The notes under the pieces: generated by a model
What the model was told of the DNA's origin: nothing
Seen by the model: the letters and a program-made list of their open reading frames with translations, nothing else
Databases searched by the model: none
Made by a program: the position numbers and the translations under genes
In this document: piece by piece, positions 1 through 7,780 of the stretch
Numbering within the stretch: the stretch's first letter is position 1
Layout of the letters: each line of letters starts with the position of its first letter
DNA from: Nitrospirales bacterium
GTDB taxonomy: Bacteria > Nitrospirota > Thermodesulfovibrionia > Thermodesulfovibrionales > Dissulfurispiraceae
Length of the DNA stretch: 15,788 nt
Reading direction: 5' to 3'
NCBI GenBank assembly: GCA_020846375.1
Contig: JADLDZ010000259.1
Coordinates: forward strand, 1-15,788

Positions 1-537
1 AAAGTAGCGCACCAGGGGCTCTACCTCCTCTTTCCTCTCCCGGAGGGGGGGAAGCCTGAGGGTAACCACATTGATACGGTAAAAGAGATCCTCCCGGAAC
101 CGCCCCTCCCGTATCATGCCTTCGATATCCCTGTTCGTGGCGGAGATGAAGCGGATATCGATCCTGACGCTCTGGTTTCCCCCCACCGGCCGTATATGAT
201 GGTCCTCGATCACCCGGAGCAGCTTCGACTGGAGCCCCATGCCGAGGTCCCCGATCTCGTCGAGAAACACCGTGCCTCCCGCAGCCTCCTCGAAGAGCCC
301 CTTTTTCGCCGCCACCGCCCCGGTAAAGGCGCCCTCCACATGCCCGAAGAGCTCCGACTCGAGGAGATGCTCGGGAATCGCGCTGCAGTTGATGGGAATG
401 AAAGGCTTATCGGCCCTGCTGCTGTTGCAGTGGATCGCCCGGGCGATGGACTCCTTGCCGGTCCCGGTCTCTCCCAGGATGAGGAGGGCGCTCTCGATGC
501 TGTTCCCGCCGAACTCCTTGAGATCGGTGCTCCTCAA
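1..537 (-). CDS. sigma-54-dependent transcriptional activator (NtrC-type AAA+), partial at window edge
   Basis: Encodes the AAA+ ATPase core of a bacterial enhancer-binding protein, which uses ATP hydrolysis to remodel sigma-54 RNA polymerase. Visible from the proposed start: Walker A GETGTGKE (residues 22-29), ELFGHVEGAFTGA with the sigma-54-contacting GAFTGA loop (69-74), Walker B VFLDEI (90-95), the FISATN sensor region, and FREDLFYRINV with the arginine-finger area. The frame runs off the left edge, so the C-terminus (helix-turn-helix) is unseen. The proposed start is a TTG whose last two bases overlap the gyrA stop (ATTGA). The frame stays open upstream inside gyrA, but I saw no ATG or GTG in the roughly 110 bases checked. 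Starting here, the protein lacks any receiver, PAS or GAF domain and even the first residues of a normal AAA+ domain. Family is certain; start is not. Confidence 0.85.
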   Translation of the reverse strand, partial: MRSTDLKEFGGNSIESALLILGETGTGKESIARAIHCNSSRADKPFIPINCSAIPEHLLESELFGHVEGAFTGAVAAKKGLFEEAAGGTVFLDEIGDLGMGLQSKLLRVIEDHHIRPVGGNQSVRIDIRFISATNRDIEGMIREGRFREDLFYRINVVTLRLPPLRERKEEVEPLVRYF

Positions 538-2945
538 TCCTCCGCAACCCTTCCCATGCTCACGATCCTGTCGTCCTGTTCCAGGTCCATCAGCTTCACC
601 CCCTGGGTGTTCCTCCCCAGCAGGGAGATGTTCCCGGCGAGGGTCCTGATGAGCTTTCCGCTGCTGGTAATGAGGACCACTTCATCTTCGTCCTTCACCT
701 GCAGGAGGCCCACCGCCTTGCCGCCTCTCTCGGTAATCTTGATGGAGATGACCCCCTTCCCGCCGCGGCCGTGCACGGGATACTCCTCGCTCTTCGTTCT
801 CTTCCCCAGACCCTTCTCGGTGACCGTCAGGAGGCTCGACCGCTCTTCCACCACATTGGCGGACACCACTTCGTCCCCCTTGGAGAGCCGGATTCCGATC
901 ACGCCGCGGGCCGTCCTGCCCACCGCACGCACATCCTCCTCCTTGAAACGTGCGGCGAGGCCGTTCCGGGTCCCGATGATGAGGTCGTTCTCTCCGTTCG
1001 TCCTCTTGACCGCGATGAGCTCATCCCCCTCGTCCAGGTTCACGGCGATGATCCCCTTGCTCCGGGGGTTGCTGTATTCCTCCAGGGCGGTCTTCTTCAC
1101 GATCCCCGCCTTGGTGAACATTACGAGATAGCCCTCCTTGAATTCCCTTACATTGAGGGCCGTGGTGATCTTCTCCCCCTCGGAAAGGGGCAGCAGATTC
1201 ACGAGGGCCTTGCCCTTTGCGGTCCTCCCTGCTTCGGGGATCTGGTAGACCTTCTGCCAGTAAAGCCTTCCCAGGTTGCTGAAGAACAGCATGTAATCGT
1301 GGGTGGATCCGATGAAGAGCTGCTCCACGTAGTCTTCTTCCCGCGTCTCCATGCCGGTCAGGCCCTTGCCTCCGCGGCGCTGGCTCCGATAGATGGAAAG
1401 CGGGTTCCTCTTGATATACCCGAGATGGGAAACGGTGATCACCATCTCCTCCTCGGTGATGAGGTCCTCGATGGTCAGGTCCGCGGCAGCGGGCATGATC
1501 TCGGTCCTCCGCTCGTCGGCATATTTTCCCCTTACCTCGATGAGCTCGTCCTTGATGATCTTCGTTACGAGGGTGTCGCTCGAGAGGATGGCCTTCAACC
1601 GCTCTATCTCCTGAAGGGTTTCTTCATAATCCCTGATAATCTTGTCCCTTTCCAGCCCGGTCAGTCTCTGGAGCCGCATGTCCAGAATGGCCTGGGCCTG
1701 TATCGCGGAGAGCGGATACCCGGCCATCAGCCCCGCTTTCGCCTCTTCAGGGGACTTCGCATTCCGGATAAGGGTGATGATGGCGTCCAGGTGGTCCAGG
1801 GCGATCTTCAGGCCCTCCAGGACATGAGCCTTTTCCTCGGCCTTCCGCAGCTCGAACCGCGTCCTGCGCAGGACCACGTCCCTGCGGTGCTCCAGGAAGT
1901 AGCGCAGCATCCTCTTCAACGAGAGAATGTGCGGCTGCCCCCCCACCAGGGCGAGCATGATAATGCCGAAGGTCGATTCCATCTGGGTGTGCTTGTAGAG
2001 GTTGTTCAGCACCACCTGCGCCATCTCGCCGCGCTTCAGCTCGAGGACGACGCGGATGCCGTCCCTGTCGGATTCGTCCCTGATGTCGGAAACGCCCTCG
2101 ATGCGCTTTTCCCGGACAAGCTCGGCGATCTTCTCGATAAGCCGCGCCTTGTTCACCTGGTAGGGGAGCTCGGTGACGATGATACTGTCCCCTCCGCGGG
2201 CCTCCCTTTCAATGATCGCCTTCGCCCGCACCTTTATCAATCCTCTGCCGTTGGTATAGGCATCCACGATCCCGCCGGTGCCGTGTATCATGGCCCCGGT
2301 GGGGAAGTCGGGTCCCTTGATGACAGCCATCAGCTCGGTCACCGTTACATCGGGGTTGTCCAGGAGCATGATGAGGCCGTCCACCACTTCGCCCAGGTTG
2401 TGGGGAGGGATATTGGTCGCCATCCCCACCGCGATGCCGGCGGAACCGTTGATAAGCAGGTTGGGGATGCGTGTCGGCAGGACTGAGGGTTCTTCCGTGG
2501 TCTCGTCGAAATTGGGGACGAAGTTGACCGTCTCCTTGTCGATGTCCGCCAGAAGCTCCTCGGCGATTTTCGCCAGCCGCGCCTCGGTGTACCGGTAGGC
2601 GGCGGCAGGGTCGCCGTCGATGGAGCCGTAATTCCCCTGGCCGTCCACCAGGGGATATCTCATATTGAAATCCTGGGCCAGACGGACCATGGCATCATAG
2701 ACCGCGGAATCTCCGTGGGGATGGTACTTCTTCAGCACCTCGCCCACGACACCGGCGCTCTTTGAATACTTTTTATTGGGGAGGAGGCCCTCTCGGAACA
2801 TGGCATAAAGGATCCTCCTCTGGACCGGCTTCAGCCCGTCCCGTACCTCCGGCAGCGCCCTGCCGATGATCACGCTCATAGCGTAATCGAGGTAACTGAC
2901 CTTCATCTCTTCTTCTATGCTGATCGCTGTCTTTGCAAGTAACAT
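534..2945 (-). CDS. gyrA: DNA gyrase subunit A
   Basis: Breakage-reunion subunit of DNA gyrase, which with GyrB introduces negative supercoils using ATP. The 803 residues are a normal length. The N-terminal topoisomerase IV/gyrase A fold has the catalytic tyrosine at Y119 in AAYRYTEARL. The quinolone-determining region reads HPHGDSAVYD with Ser80 and Asp84, equivalent to E. coli S83 and D87, so it is the sensitive form. The GyrA box QRRGGKG (about residues 522-528) opens the C-terminal beta-pinwheel and marks it as gyrase rather than topoisomerase IV. The ATG start has AGAGAGG about 8 bases upstream and a TATAAT 30-odd bases upstream. The stop overlaps the TTG of the downstream sigma-54 activator frame, suggesting translational coupling. 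gyrB is not in the window. Confidence 0.98.
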   Translation of the reverse strand: MLLAKTAISIEEEMKVSYLDYAMSVIIGRALPEVRDGLKPVQRRILYAMFREGLLPNKKYSKSAGVVGEVLKKYHPHGDSAVYDAMVRLAQDFNMRYPLVDGQGNYGSIDGDPAAAYRYTEARLAKIAEELLADIDKETVNFVPNFDETTEEPSVLPTRIPNLLINGSAGIAVGMATNIPPHNLGEVVDGLIMLLDNPDVTVTELMAVIKGPDFPTGAMIHGTGGIVDAYTNGRGLIKVRAKAIIEREARGGDSIIVTELPYQVNKARLIEKIAELVREKRIEGVSDIRDESDRDGIRVVLELKRGEMAQVVLNNLYKHTQMESTFGIIMLALVGGQPHILSLKRMLRYFLEHRRDVVLRRTRFELRKAEEKAHVLEGLKIALDHLDAIITLIRNAKSPEEAKAGLMAGYPLSAIQAQAILDMRLQRLTGLERDKIIRDYEETLQEIERLKAILSSDTLVTKIIKDELIEVRGKYADERRTEIMPAAADLTIEDLITEEEMVITVSHLGYIKRNPLSIYRSQRRGGKGLTGMETREEDYVEQLFIGSTHDYMLFFSNLGRLYWQKVYQIPEAGRTAKGKALVNLLPLSEGEKITTALNVREFKEGYLVMFTKAGIVKKTALEEYSNPRSKGIIAVNLDEGDELIAVKRTNGENDLIIGTRNGLAARFKEEDVRAVGRTARGVIGIRLSKGDEVVSANVVEERSSLLTVTEKGLGKRTKSEEYPVHGRGGKGVISIKITERGGKAVGLLQVKDEDEVVLITSSGKLIRTLAGNISLLGRNTQGVKLMDLEQDDRIVSMGRVAED

Positions 2946-2975
2946 GTCGTGTTTCCTCTCTGTTTGGATTCATTT

Positions 2976-2981
2976 ATTATA
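2976..2981 (-). promoter_or_regulatory. predicted -10 element of the gyrA promoter
   Basis: TATAAT reads on the minus strand at 2981-2976, about 30 bases before the gyrA ATG, in an AT-rich patch within GC-rich DNA. No convincing -35 lies 16-18 bases upstream (the hexamer there is T-rich only). A perfect 10-bp palindrome CAACATGTTG at 3025-3034 lies between this and the divergent promoter and could be a protein site. Pattern match only. Confidence 0.45.
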
Positions 2982-3070
2982 ACATATTGATACAAATGAA
3001 AAAAACCCCAATACACCCCTTTTGCAACATGTTGTTTTCACGGACACTATCGGTGGAGGAGAAAAGATTT

Positions 3071-3079
3071 TGATATAAT
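3071..3079 (+). promoter_or_regulatory. predicted extended -10 promoter for the efflux operon
   Basis: TGATATAAT is a full extended -10 element (TG-n-TATAAT) about 43 bases upstream of the adaptor ATG. The -35 position is weak, which is tolerated by extended -10 promoters. It faces away from the gyrA promoter, making this a divergent regulatory region. Confidence 0.55.
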
Positions 3080-3121
3080 GAAGAGAATTGCCTCCATCAT
3101 GCCGCACGCGAGGATGACCGC

Positions 3122-4342
3122 ATGGCGAACGAAGACCTGTCGAAACTGAAAATAGAGAAGCCCTCCGGAGCAGCGGGGCCGGCGCGGCGACGGAGGAGGC
3201 CGTACCGGTGGATCATAGCCGGCCTGGCAGTGCTCGTTCTCGCCATCCTCTACGCCCGAGGGGTCTTCACCCCTGCGGTAAATGTCAAAGTAGCCACCGT
3301 ATCCACCTCCTATCCCTCCCAGAGCTTCACGCTCCTGAACGCCAGCGGCTACGTGGTGGCGCAACGAAGGGCTGCGGTGGCGTCGAAGACGACCGCCAGG
3401 CTCGTCTGGCTCGGGGTGGAAGAGGGGAATCATGTAAAAGAGGGGCAGATAATCGCCCGCCTCGAAAACGAGGACGTCACCGCCGGCCGCAACCAGGCGC
3501 TCGCCAACCTGAACGTCTCCCTCGCCTCCCTCGACCAGGTGAAGGCGGAATGGAACAATGCCGCAGCGGATTTCGAGAGGGAGAAGAACCTGCTGGGTCC
3601 CGGGTATACCACAAAGGCCCAGTACGATGCCGCCGAAGCGCGGCTCAGGAGGGCACGGGCGGCGGTGGAGGGCGCGGAAGCGACCATCAAGGCGAGCAGG
3701 GCCGCCTTGCGGGGAGCGGAGGTAGCGCTGGAGTATACCCTCATCCGCGCCCCCTTCGATGCGGTGGTCCTCACCAAGAACGCCGACGTGGGAGACATCG
3801 TCACCCCCATCGGCGCGGCCGCCAATGCGAAAGCGGCGGTGGTCACCATCGCCGACAAGGGCTCCCTCCAGGTGGAGGTGGATGTCTCCGAATCCAATAT
3901 CGGAAAGGTGAAGGCGGGACAGCCCTGCGAAATCCAGCTCGATGCCCTGCCCGGGACCCGCTTCCGGGGCGAAGTGCACATGATCGTCCCCACCGCCGAC
4001 CGGACCAAAGCGACGGTGCTGGTGAAGGTCCGTTTTCTCGAAAAAGACAGGCGCATCCTCCCCGAGATGAGCGCAAAGGTAGCCTTTCTCTCGCGGCCCG
4101 TCGGCGCGGGGGAGCGGACGCCGAGGACAACGATGAATCCCGCGGCAGCGGTTACCCGCAACGGCAGTCAGGTTGTCTTCGTGGTCAGAAACGACCAGGC
4201 GGTGGAGACCCCGGTCACCCTGGGGCAGCGCCTCGGTGACGTGGTGGAGGTGACAGGCGGCGTGAAGGCGGGGGAGAGGGTGGTGCTCACCCCTCCTGCG
4301 AAGCTGAAGGACGGCTCGCCCATCAAAATAGAAGAAAAATAG
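3122..4342 (+). CDS. HlyD/MacA-like periplasmic adaptor (membrane fusion) subunit of an ABC efflux system
   Basis: Periplasmic adaptor expected to connect an inner-membrane ABC transporter to an outer-membrane channel. A basic cytoplasmic N-terminus (ARRRRRPYR) is followed by one membrane anchor at about residues 29-46. Next come the first half of a lipoyl-like domain (about 80-110, VEEGNHVKEGQIIARLENED), an Ala/Glu-rich alpha-hairpin (about 112-195) and the second lipoyl half beginning LEYTLIRAPFDAVVL. Beta-barrel and membrane-proximal segments (VEVDVSESNIGKVKAGQ onward) complete it. At 406 residues it is a normal size. There is no lipobox. The ATG has AGGA 7 bases upstream. First gene of a four-gene operon; the ATPase and two permeases follow within 35 bases or overlapping. 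The substrate cannot be told from sequence. Confidence 0.92.
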   Translation: MANEDLSKLKIEKPSGAAGPARRRRRPYRWIIAGLAVLVLAILYARGVFTPAVNVKVATVSTSYPSQSFTLLNASGYVVAQRRAAVASKTTARLVWLGVEEGNHVKEGQIIARLENEDVTAGRNQALANLNVSLASLDQVKAEWNNAAADFEREKNLLGPGYTTKAQYDAAEARLRRARAAVEGAEATIKASRAALRGAEVALEYTLIRAPFDAVVLTKNADVGDIVTPIGAAANAKAAVVTIADKGSLQVEVDVSESNIGKVKAGQPCEIQLDALPGTRFRGEVHMIVPTADRTKATVLVKVRFLEKDRRILPEMSAKVAFLSRPVGAGERTPRTTMNPAAAVTRNGSQVVFVVRNDQAVETPVTLGQRLGDVVEVTGGVKAGERVVLTPPAKLKDGSPIKIEEK

Positions 4343-4377
4343 TGTACCGCAGTAAAAAGGCAGTATAAGGAAGCTGC

Positions 4378-5082
4378 ATGGAAAACCATCGCCCCCCCAT
4401 CGTGGAAATACGGAACCTCTCTAAGTCCTACCGGAGGGGCTCCCAGGTCGTGCCGGTGCTGGAGGACATCTCCTTCGACATCCGGGAAGGCGAATTCCTG
4501 GCCCTCATGGGTCCTTCCGGTTCGGGCAAGAGCACCCTCCTGAACCTCATCGCGGGAATCGACCAGGCGGACAGCGGGAGCATAAAGGTGGGCGGAATCG
4601 AGATCACGACCCTTTCGGAGACCGAGCTCGCCCACTGGCGCGCCTTCAATATCGGCTTCATCTTCCAGTTCTACAACCTCATCCCGGTGCTCACCGCTGT
4701 CGAGAACGTAGAGCTCCCGCTCCTTCTCACCAGCCTGTCCAAAAGGGAGCGGAGGGAGCATGTGGAGGTGGCCCTCCGGGTGGTGGGTCTCGCGGACCGC
4801 ATGGACTACTACCCGGGCCAGCTCTCTGGTGGCCAGCAGCAGCGGGTCGCCATTGCCCGGGCCGTGGTCACCGACCCCACCCTCCTGGTCGCCGACGAAC
4901 CCACCGGCGACCTCGACCGGGTCTCGGCGAAAGAGATCCTCGATCTGATGGGCCGCCTCAACAACGAGTCGGGGAAGACCATCATCATGGTGACCCACGA
5001 CCCCAGGGCCGCGGAGAGAGCGCATCTCATCAAGCATCTCGATAAGGGGGTGCTCAATGTTTCTGATCCGGCTCCTCATTAA
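4378..5082 (+). CDS. ABC transporter ATP-binding protein, LolD/MacB family
   Basis: Cytoplasmic nucleotide-binding subunit that powers the two following FtsX-type permeases. All motifs are intact: Walker A GPSGSGKS, Q-loop in FIFQFYNLIPVLTAVENVELPL (characteristic of the LolD/MacB/FtsE group), signature LSGGQQQR, Walker B LLVADEP with D-loop GDLD, and H-loop VTHD. The 234 residues are typical of a stand-alone ATPase; in E. coli MacB the same domain is fused to the permease. AAGGAAG lies just before the ATG. Its last 26 bases overlap the start of the first permease, implying coupled translation. Whether it exports a drug, peptide, lipid or lipoprotein is unknown. Confidence 0.95.
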   Translation: MENHRPPIVEIRNLSKSYRRGSQVVPVLEDISFDIREGEFLALMGPSGSGKSTLLNLIAGIDQADSGSIKVGGIEITTLSETELAHWRAFNIGFIFQFYNLIPVLTAVENVELPLLLTSLSKRERREHVEVALRVVGLADRMDYYPGQLSGGQQQRVAIARAVVTDPTLLVADEPTGDLDRVSAKEILDLMGRLNNESGKTIIMVTHDPRAAERAHLIKHLDKGVLNVSDPAPH

Positions 5083-6214
5083 AAACGCCTTCCGCCATAA
5101 GCTCCGCACCGCGCTGACCGTCCTCGGGATGACCATTGCGATCCTCGCCTTCGGGCTCCTGCGCACGGTGATCAGCGCGTGGTACGCGGGCGTGGAAGCC
5201 TCCTCCGCCAACCGCCTCATCACCCGCAATGCCGTATCCCTCGTGTTCTTCCTCCCTATCAGCTACAAGGACAAGATACGCCAGGTGGAAGGGGTGGAGG
5301 GGGTGTCCGCGGCGAACTGGTTCGGGGGCATCTACATCGAGGAAAAGAATTTCTTCGCAAATTTTGCGGTCGAGCCGCAGTCCTATCTCGATCTTGTCCC
5401 GGAGTTTGTCCTTCCGCCCGACCAGAAAGAGGCCTTCCTGCGCGACCGGAAGGGCGCGGTAGCAGGGCGCAAGCTGGCGGAGAAATACGGCTGGAAGATC
5501 AGCGATCCCATCACCCTGAAGGGGACCATATTCCCGGGGAACTGGGATTTTACCCTGCAGGGCATCTACACGGGCAGGGACAAAACCGTGGACGAGTCCC
5601 AGTTCATCTTCCACTGGGACTACCTCAACGAGACCGTGAAGAAGGTCCTCCCGCGCCGCGCCGACCAGGCGGGCTTTTTCATTGTAGGCCTGAAGAATCC
5701 GCATCTCGCCGCGGAGGTCTCGACAGCCATCGATGCACAGTTCAAGAATTCCCTGGCCGAGACCCTGACCGAGACCGAGAAGGCCTTCCAGCTGAGCTTC
5801 ATCTCCATGACCGAAGCCATCGTTATCGTCATCCGCCTCGTCTCTTTCATTATCATCGTCATCATCATGGCGGTGGTGGCCAACACCATGGCCATGACCG
5901 CGCGGGAGCGGATCGGGGAGTACGCCATCCTCAAGGCCCTCGGCTTCGGAGCACCCTACCTCGCCGTCCTGATTTTCGGGGAGTCCCTCTTCATCACCTC
6001 CCTCGGGGCAGCCCTGGGTATCGCCGCCACCTTTCCGGCGGCCAGGGCCTTCGGGAACGCCCTGGGCCAGTTCTTCCCGGTCTTCAATGTGGCGCCCGGA
6101 ACAGTGTACCTGGACATCGCCGCATCCCTTGTGGTGGGAACAGTGGCCGCTGTGGTGCCCACGGTGCGGGCCGTCAGGATCCGGATTGCGGACGGGCTCC
6201 GGAGGATCGGGTAA
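5057..6214 (+). CDS. ABC transporter permease, FtsX/MacB type (first of two)
   Basis: Inner-membrane permease of the MacB/FtsX class, 385 residues. It has one N-terminal transmembrane helix (about 15-38) and a large periplasmic domain (about 40-255) matching the MacB core region. Three C-terminal helices follow, containing the family-typical stretch ANTMAMTARERIGEYAILKALGF and ending in VVPTVRAVRIRIADGLRRIG. This is the one-plus-three helix arrangement of MacB/LolC/LolE. Start: ATG inside the ATPase gene, with AAGGGGGTG 4-5 bases upstream. It ends one base before the next permease's ATG. Two different permeases suggest a heterodimer as in LolCE rather than a MacB homodimer; this is inference. 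Confidence 0.92.
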   Translation: MFLIRLLIKNAFRHKLRTALTVLGMTIAILAFGLLRTVISAWYAGVEASSANRLITRNAVSLVFFLPISYKDKIRQVEGVEGVSAANWFGGIYIEEKNFFANFAVEPQSYLDLVPEFVLPPDQKEAFLRDRKGAVAGRKLAEKYGWKISDPITLKGTIFPGNWDFTLQGIYTGRDKTVDESQFIFHWDYLNETVKKVLPRRADQAGFFIVGLKNPHLAAEVSTAIDAQFKNSLAETLTETEKAFQLSFISMTEAIVIVIRLVSFIIIVIIMAVVANTMAMTARERIGEYAILKALGFGAPYLAVLIFGESLFITSLGAALGIAATFPAARAFGNALGQFFPVFNVAPGTVYLDIAASLVVGTVAAVVPTVRAVRIRIADGLRRIG

Positions 6215-6215
6215 G

Positions 6216-7382
6216 ATGGGCATCCCGTACTATTACAGCCTGCGCAACCTCTGGACCCGCAAGCTGACCACCGGTCTCACCATCGCGGGCATGGCCCTCG
6301 TGGTCTTTGTCTTCGCCTCCCTCCTGATGCTGGCGGAAGGGCTCCGGAAGACACTGGTGGCAACAGGCTCCTATGATAACGTGGTCGTCATCCGCAAGGG
6401 GTCGAAATCGGAGGTCCAGAGCGGGGTCGAGCGGGGGCAGGCGTCCATTGTGGAGACCCTTCCGGAAGTGGCGGCGGGGCCCGACGGACAGCCCCTCGCA
6501 GCAAAGGAACTGGTGGTCCTGATCAGCCTGCCCAAGAGGGGGAGCGACAAGCCCTCCAACGTGCTGATCCGGGGCATCTCCGCCACCTCGCTGCTCCTGC
6601 GGCCCCAGGTGAAAATCACGGAGGGGCGGATGCCGAGGCCGGGCTCCTCTGAAATCATCGCGGGGACGAGCATCGCCAACAGGTTCAGAGGAGGCGGCAT
6701 GGGCGAATCCCTGCACTTCGGCATGAGGGACTGGGCCGTGGTGGGGACCTTCGATGCGGGGAGCACCGGGTTCAGCTCGGAGATCTGGGGCGATGTGGAC
6801 CAGCTCATGCAGGCCTTCCGCAGGCCGGTCTATTCCTCCGTCATCTTCAGGATGCGCGACCCCTCCGAATTCGAAAGGATAAAGCGGACTATCGACAACG
6901 ACCCGCGCCTGAGCCTGGATGTCATGCGGGAAGTGCGCTACTACGAGGAGCAGTCCGAAGCCATGGCCAGGTTCCTCCGCATCCTGGGGATGTCCCTCAC
7001 CGCCATCTTCTCCCTCGGGGCCATCATCGGCGCCATGATTACCATGTACGCGGCAGTGGCGAACCGCACCGCCGAGATCGGAACCCTGAGGGCCCTCGGT
7101 TTCCAGAGGGCGAGCATCCTCGGGGCCTTTGTCCTGGAATCGCTGTTCCTGGGTCTTCTCGGCGGACTGGCGGGCCTGTTCTTCGCCTCCTTCATGCAGC
7201 TGCTCACCATCTCCACCGTCAATTTCCAGACCTTCTCGGAGCTCGCCTTCTCCTTCACCCTCACCTTCAGGATCATCTACCAGGCCCTGCTCTTCTCCCT
7301 CTTCATGGGCTTTATCGGGGGAGTCCTTCCCGCGTTCCGGGCGTCGCGCATGAAGATCATCGACGCCCTGCGGGCGAGTTGA
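6216..7382 (+). CDS. ABC transporter permease, FtsX/MacB type (second of two)
   Basis: Partner permease, 388 residues, with the same fold. It has an N-terminal helix (LTTGLTIAGMALVVFVFASL), a periplasmic MacB-core domain (about 45-255), and three C-terminal helices with ANRTAEIGTLRALGFQRASI, ending PAFRASRMKIIDALRAS. I chose the ATG at 6216, one base after the previous stop, because GGAGGA lies 9 bases upstream. The frame extends further upstream only through sequence coding for the first permease. Last gene of the operon; no Rho-independent terminator with a T-run follows, and the next 400 bases are palindrome-rich. Confidence 0.92.
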   Translation: MGIPYYYSLRNLWTRKLTTGLTIAGMALVVFVFASLLMLAEGLRKTLVATGSYDNVVVIRKGSKSEVQSGVERGQASIVETLPEVAAGPDGQPLAAKELVVLISLPKRGSDKPSNVLIRGISATSLLLRPQVKITEGRMPRPGSSEIIAGTSIANRFRGGGMGESLHFGMRDWAVVGTFDAGSTGFSSEIWGDVDQLMQAFRRPVYSSVIFRMRDPSEFERIKRTIDNDPRLSLDVMREVRYYEEQSEAMARFLRILGMSLTAIFSLGAIIGAMITMYAAVANRTAEIGTLRALGFQRASILGAFVLESLFLGLLGGLAGLFFASFMQLLTISTVNFQTFSELAFSFTLTFRIIYQALLFSLFMGFIGGVLPAFRASRMKIIDALRAS

Positions 7383-7516
7383 TACCGAGCGGGAGTGTCA
7401 GTGTGCCCTTAGGCATGGGCCTCGGGGATACCCTCTTTCTTTGCGAGCGAATTTTTCCGTGGTCTCAGGGGATCATTTCTTCCGGATAATTACCCTATTA
7501 CCCTTCAAGAATACGT

Positions 7517-7540
7517 GGGGGCAGGGCGTTACCTGCCCCC
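7517..7540. repeat. perfect 9-bp stem-loop
   Basis: GGGGGCAGG (7517-7525), six-base loop, CCTGCCCCC (7532-7540). It could act as a transcription end for the efflux operon, but neither strand has a T-run after it, so a dispersed palindrome is as likely. Confidence 0.6.
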
Positions 7541-7615
7541 GCTGAGATTCCAGACGCTCGCTGCAGAGAAGAGGATACCTCCTCTGCCCCCGTATACCCC
7601 GTTTCGTAATCCGTC

Positions 7616-7762
7616 ACCCCGGCAGCTCCCGGACCGAGCCGGGATAAGAGCCGGGGTCCAGTTCCTGTTGTCATTCCGGCTTGTCCGGAATCGTTTTTCA
7701 AGAGGGATTCCCGCAAGCACCGACAAGCAAGGACTGGCTTCGCTTACGGGAATACTATTCCC
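7616..7762. repeat. cluster of palindromic (REP-like) dispersed repeats
   Basis: Four stem-loops in under 150 bases. (1) ACCCCGGC (7616-7623) pairs with GCCGGGGT (7650-7657), enclosing TCCCGG (7627-7632) with CCGGGA (7639-7644). (2) ATTCCGG (7673-7679) pairs with CCGGAAT (7685-7691). (3) ATTCCCGCAAGC (7707-7718) pairs with GCTTACGGGAAT (7742-7753) with one mismatch. (4) GGGAATACTATTCCC (7748-7762) is palindromic around a single C. The consensus style (GTCATTCC-G-C...GGAAT; CACCCCGGC...GCCGGGGTCCAG) resembles repeats scattered through many Nitrospirota and Desulfobacterota genomes. That comparison is from memory, not a search. Confidence 0.75.
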
Positions 7763-7780
7763 AGCCGGAGACCGAAGAAC

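Larger units (their letters stand above)
7383..7780. other. gene-free stretch between convergent units, rich in palindromes
   Basis: About 400 bases with no supportable gene between the plus-strand permease and the minus-strand gene ending at 7781. The short frames present cross palindromes and have no family features. Contents: a 9-bp GC hairpin at 7517-7540 and a cluster of repeat hairpins at 7616-7762, listed separately. No T-tract terminator was seen. Confidence 0.7.

Noticed and set aside
771..2486. Long plus-strand open frame antisense to gyrA (571 codons)
   Set aside because: It mirrors the highly conserved gyrA coding strand, has no family features, and arises from GC-rich codon bias. 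The shorter plus-strand frames across gyrA are rejected for the same reason.
5054..6223. Long minus-strand frame antisense to the first permease
   Set aside because: It is a shadow of the real permease, rich in Gly, Asp and His with no domain. The overlapping plus-strand gene has motifs, a Shine-Dalgarno and operon context.
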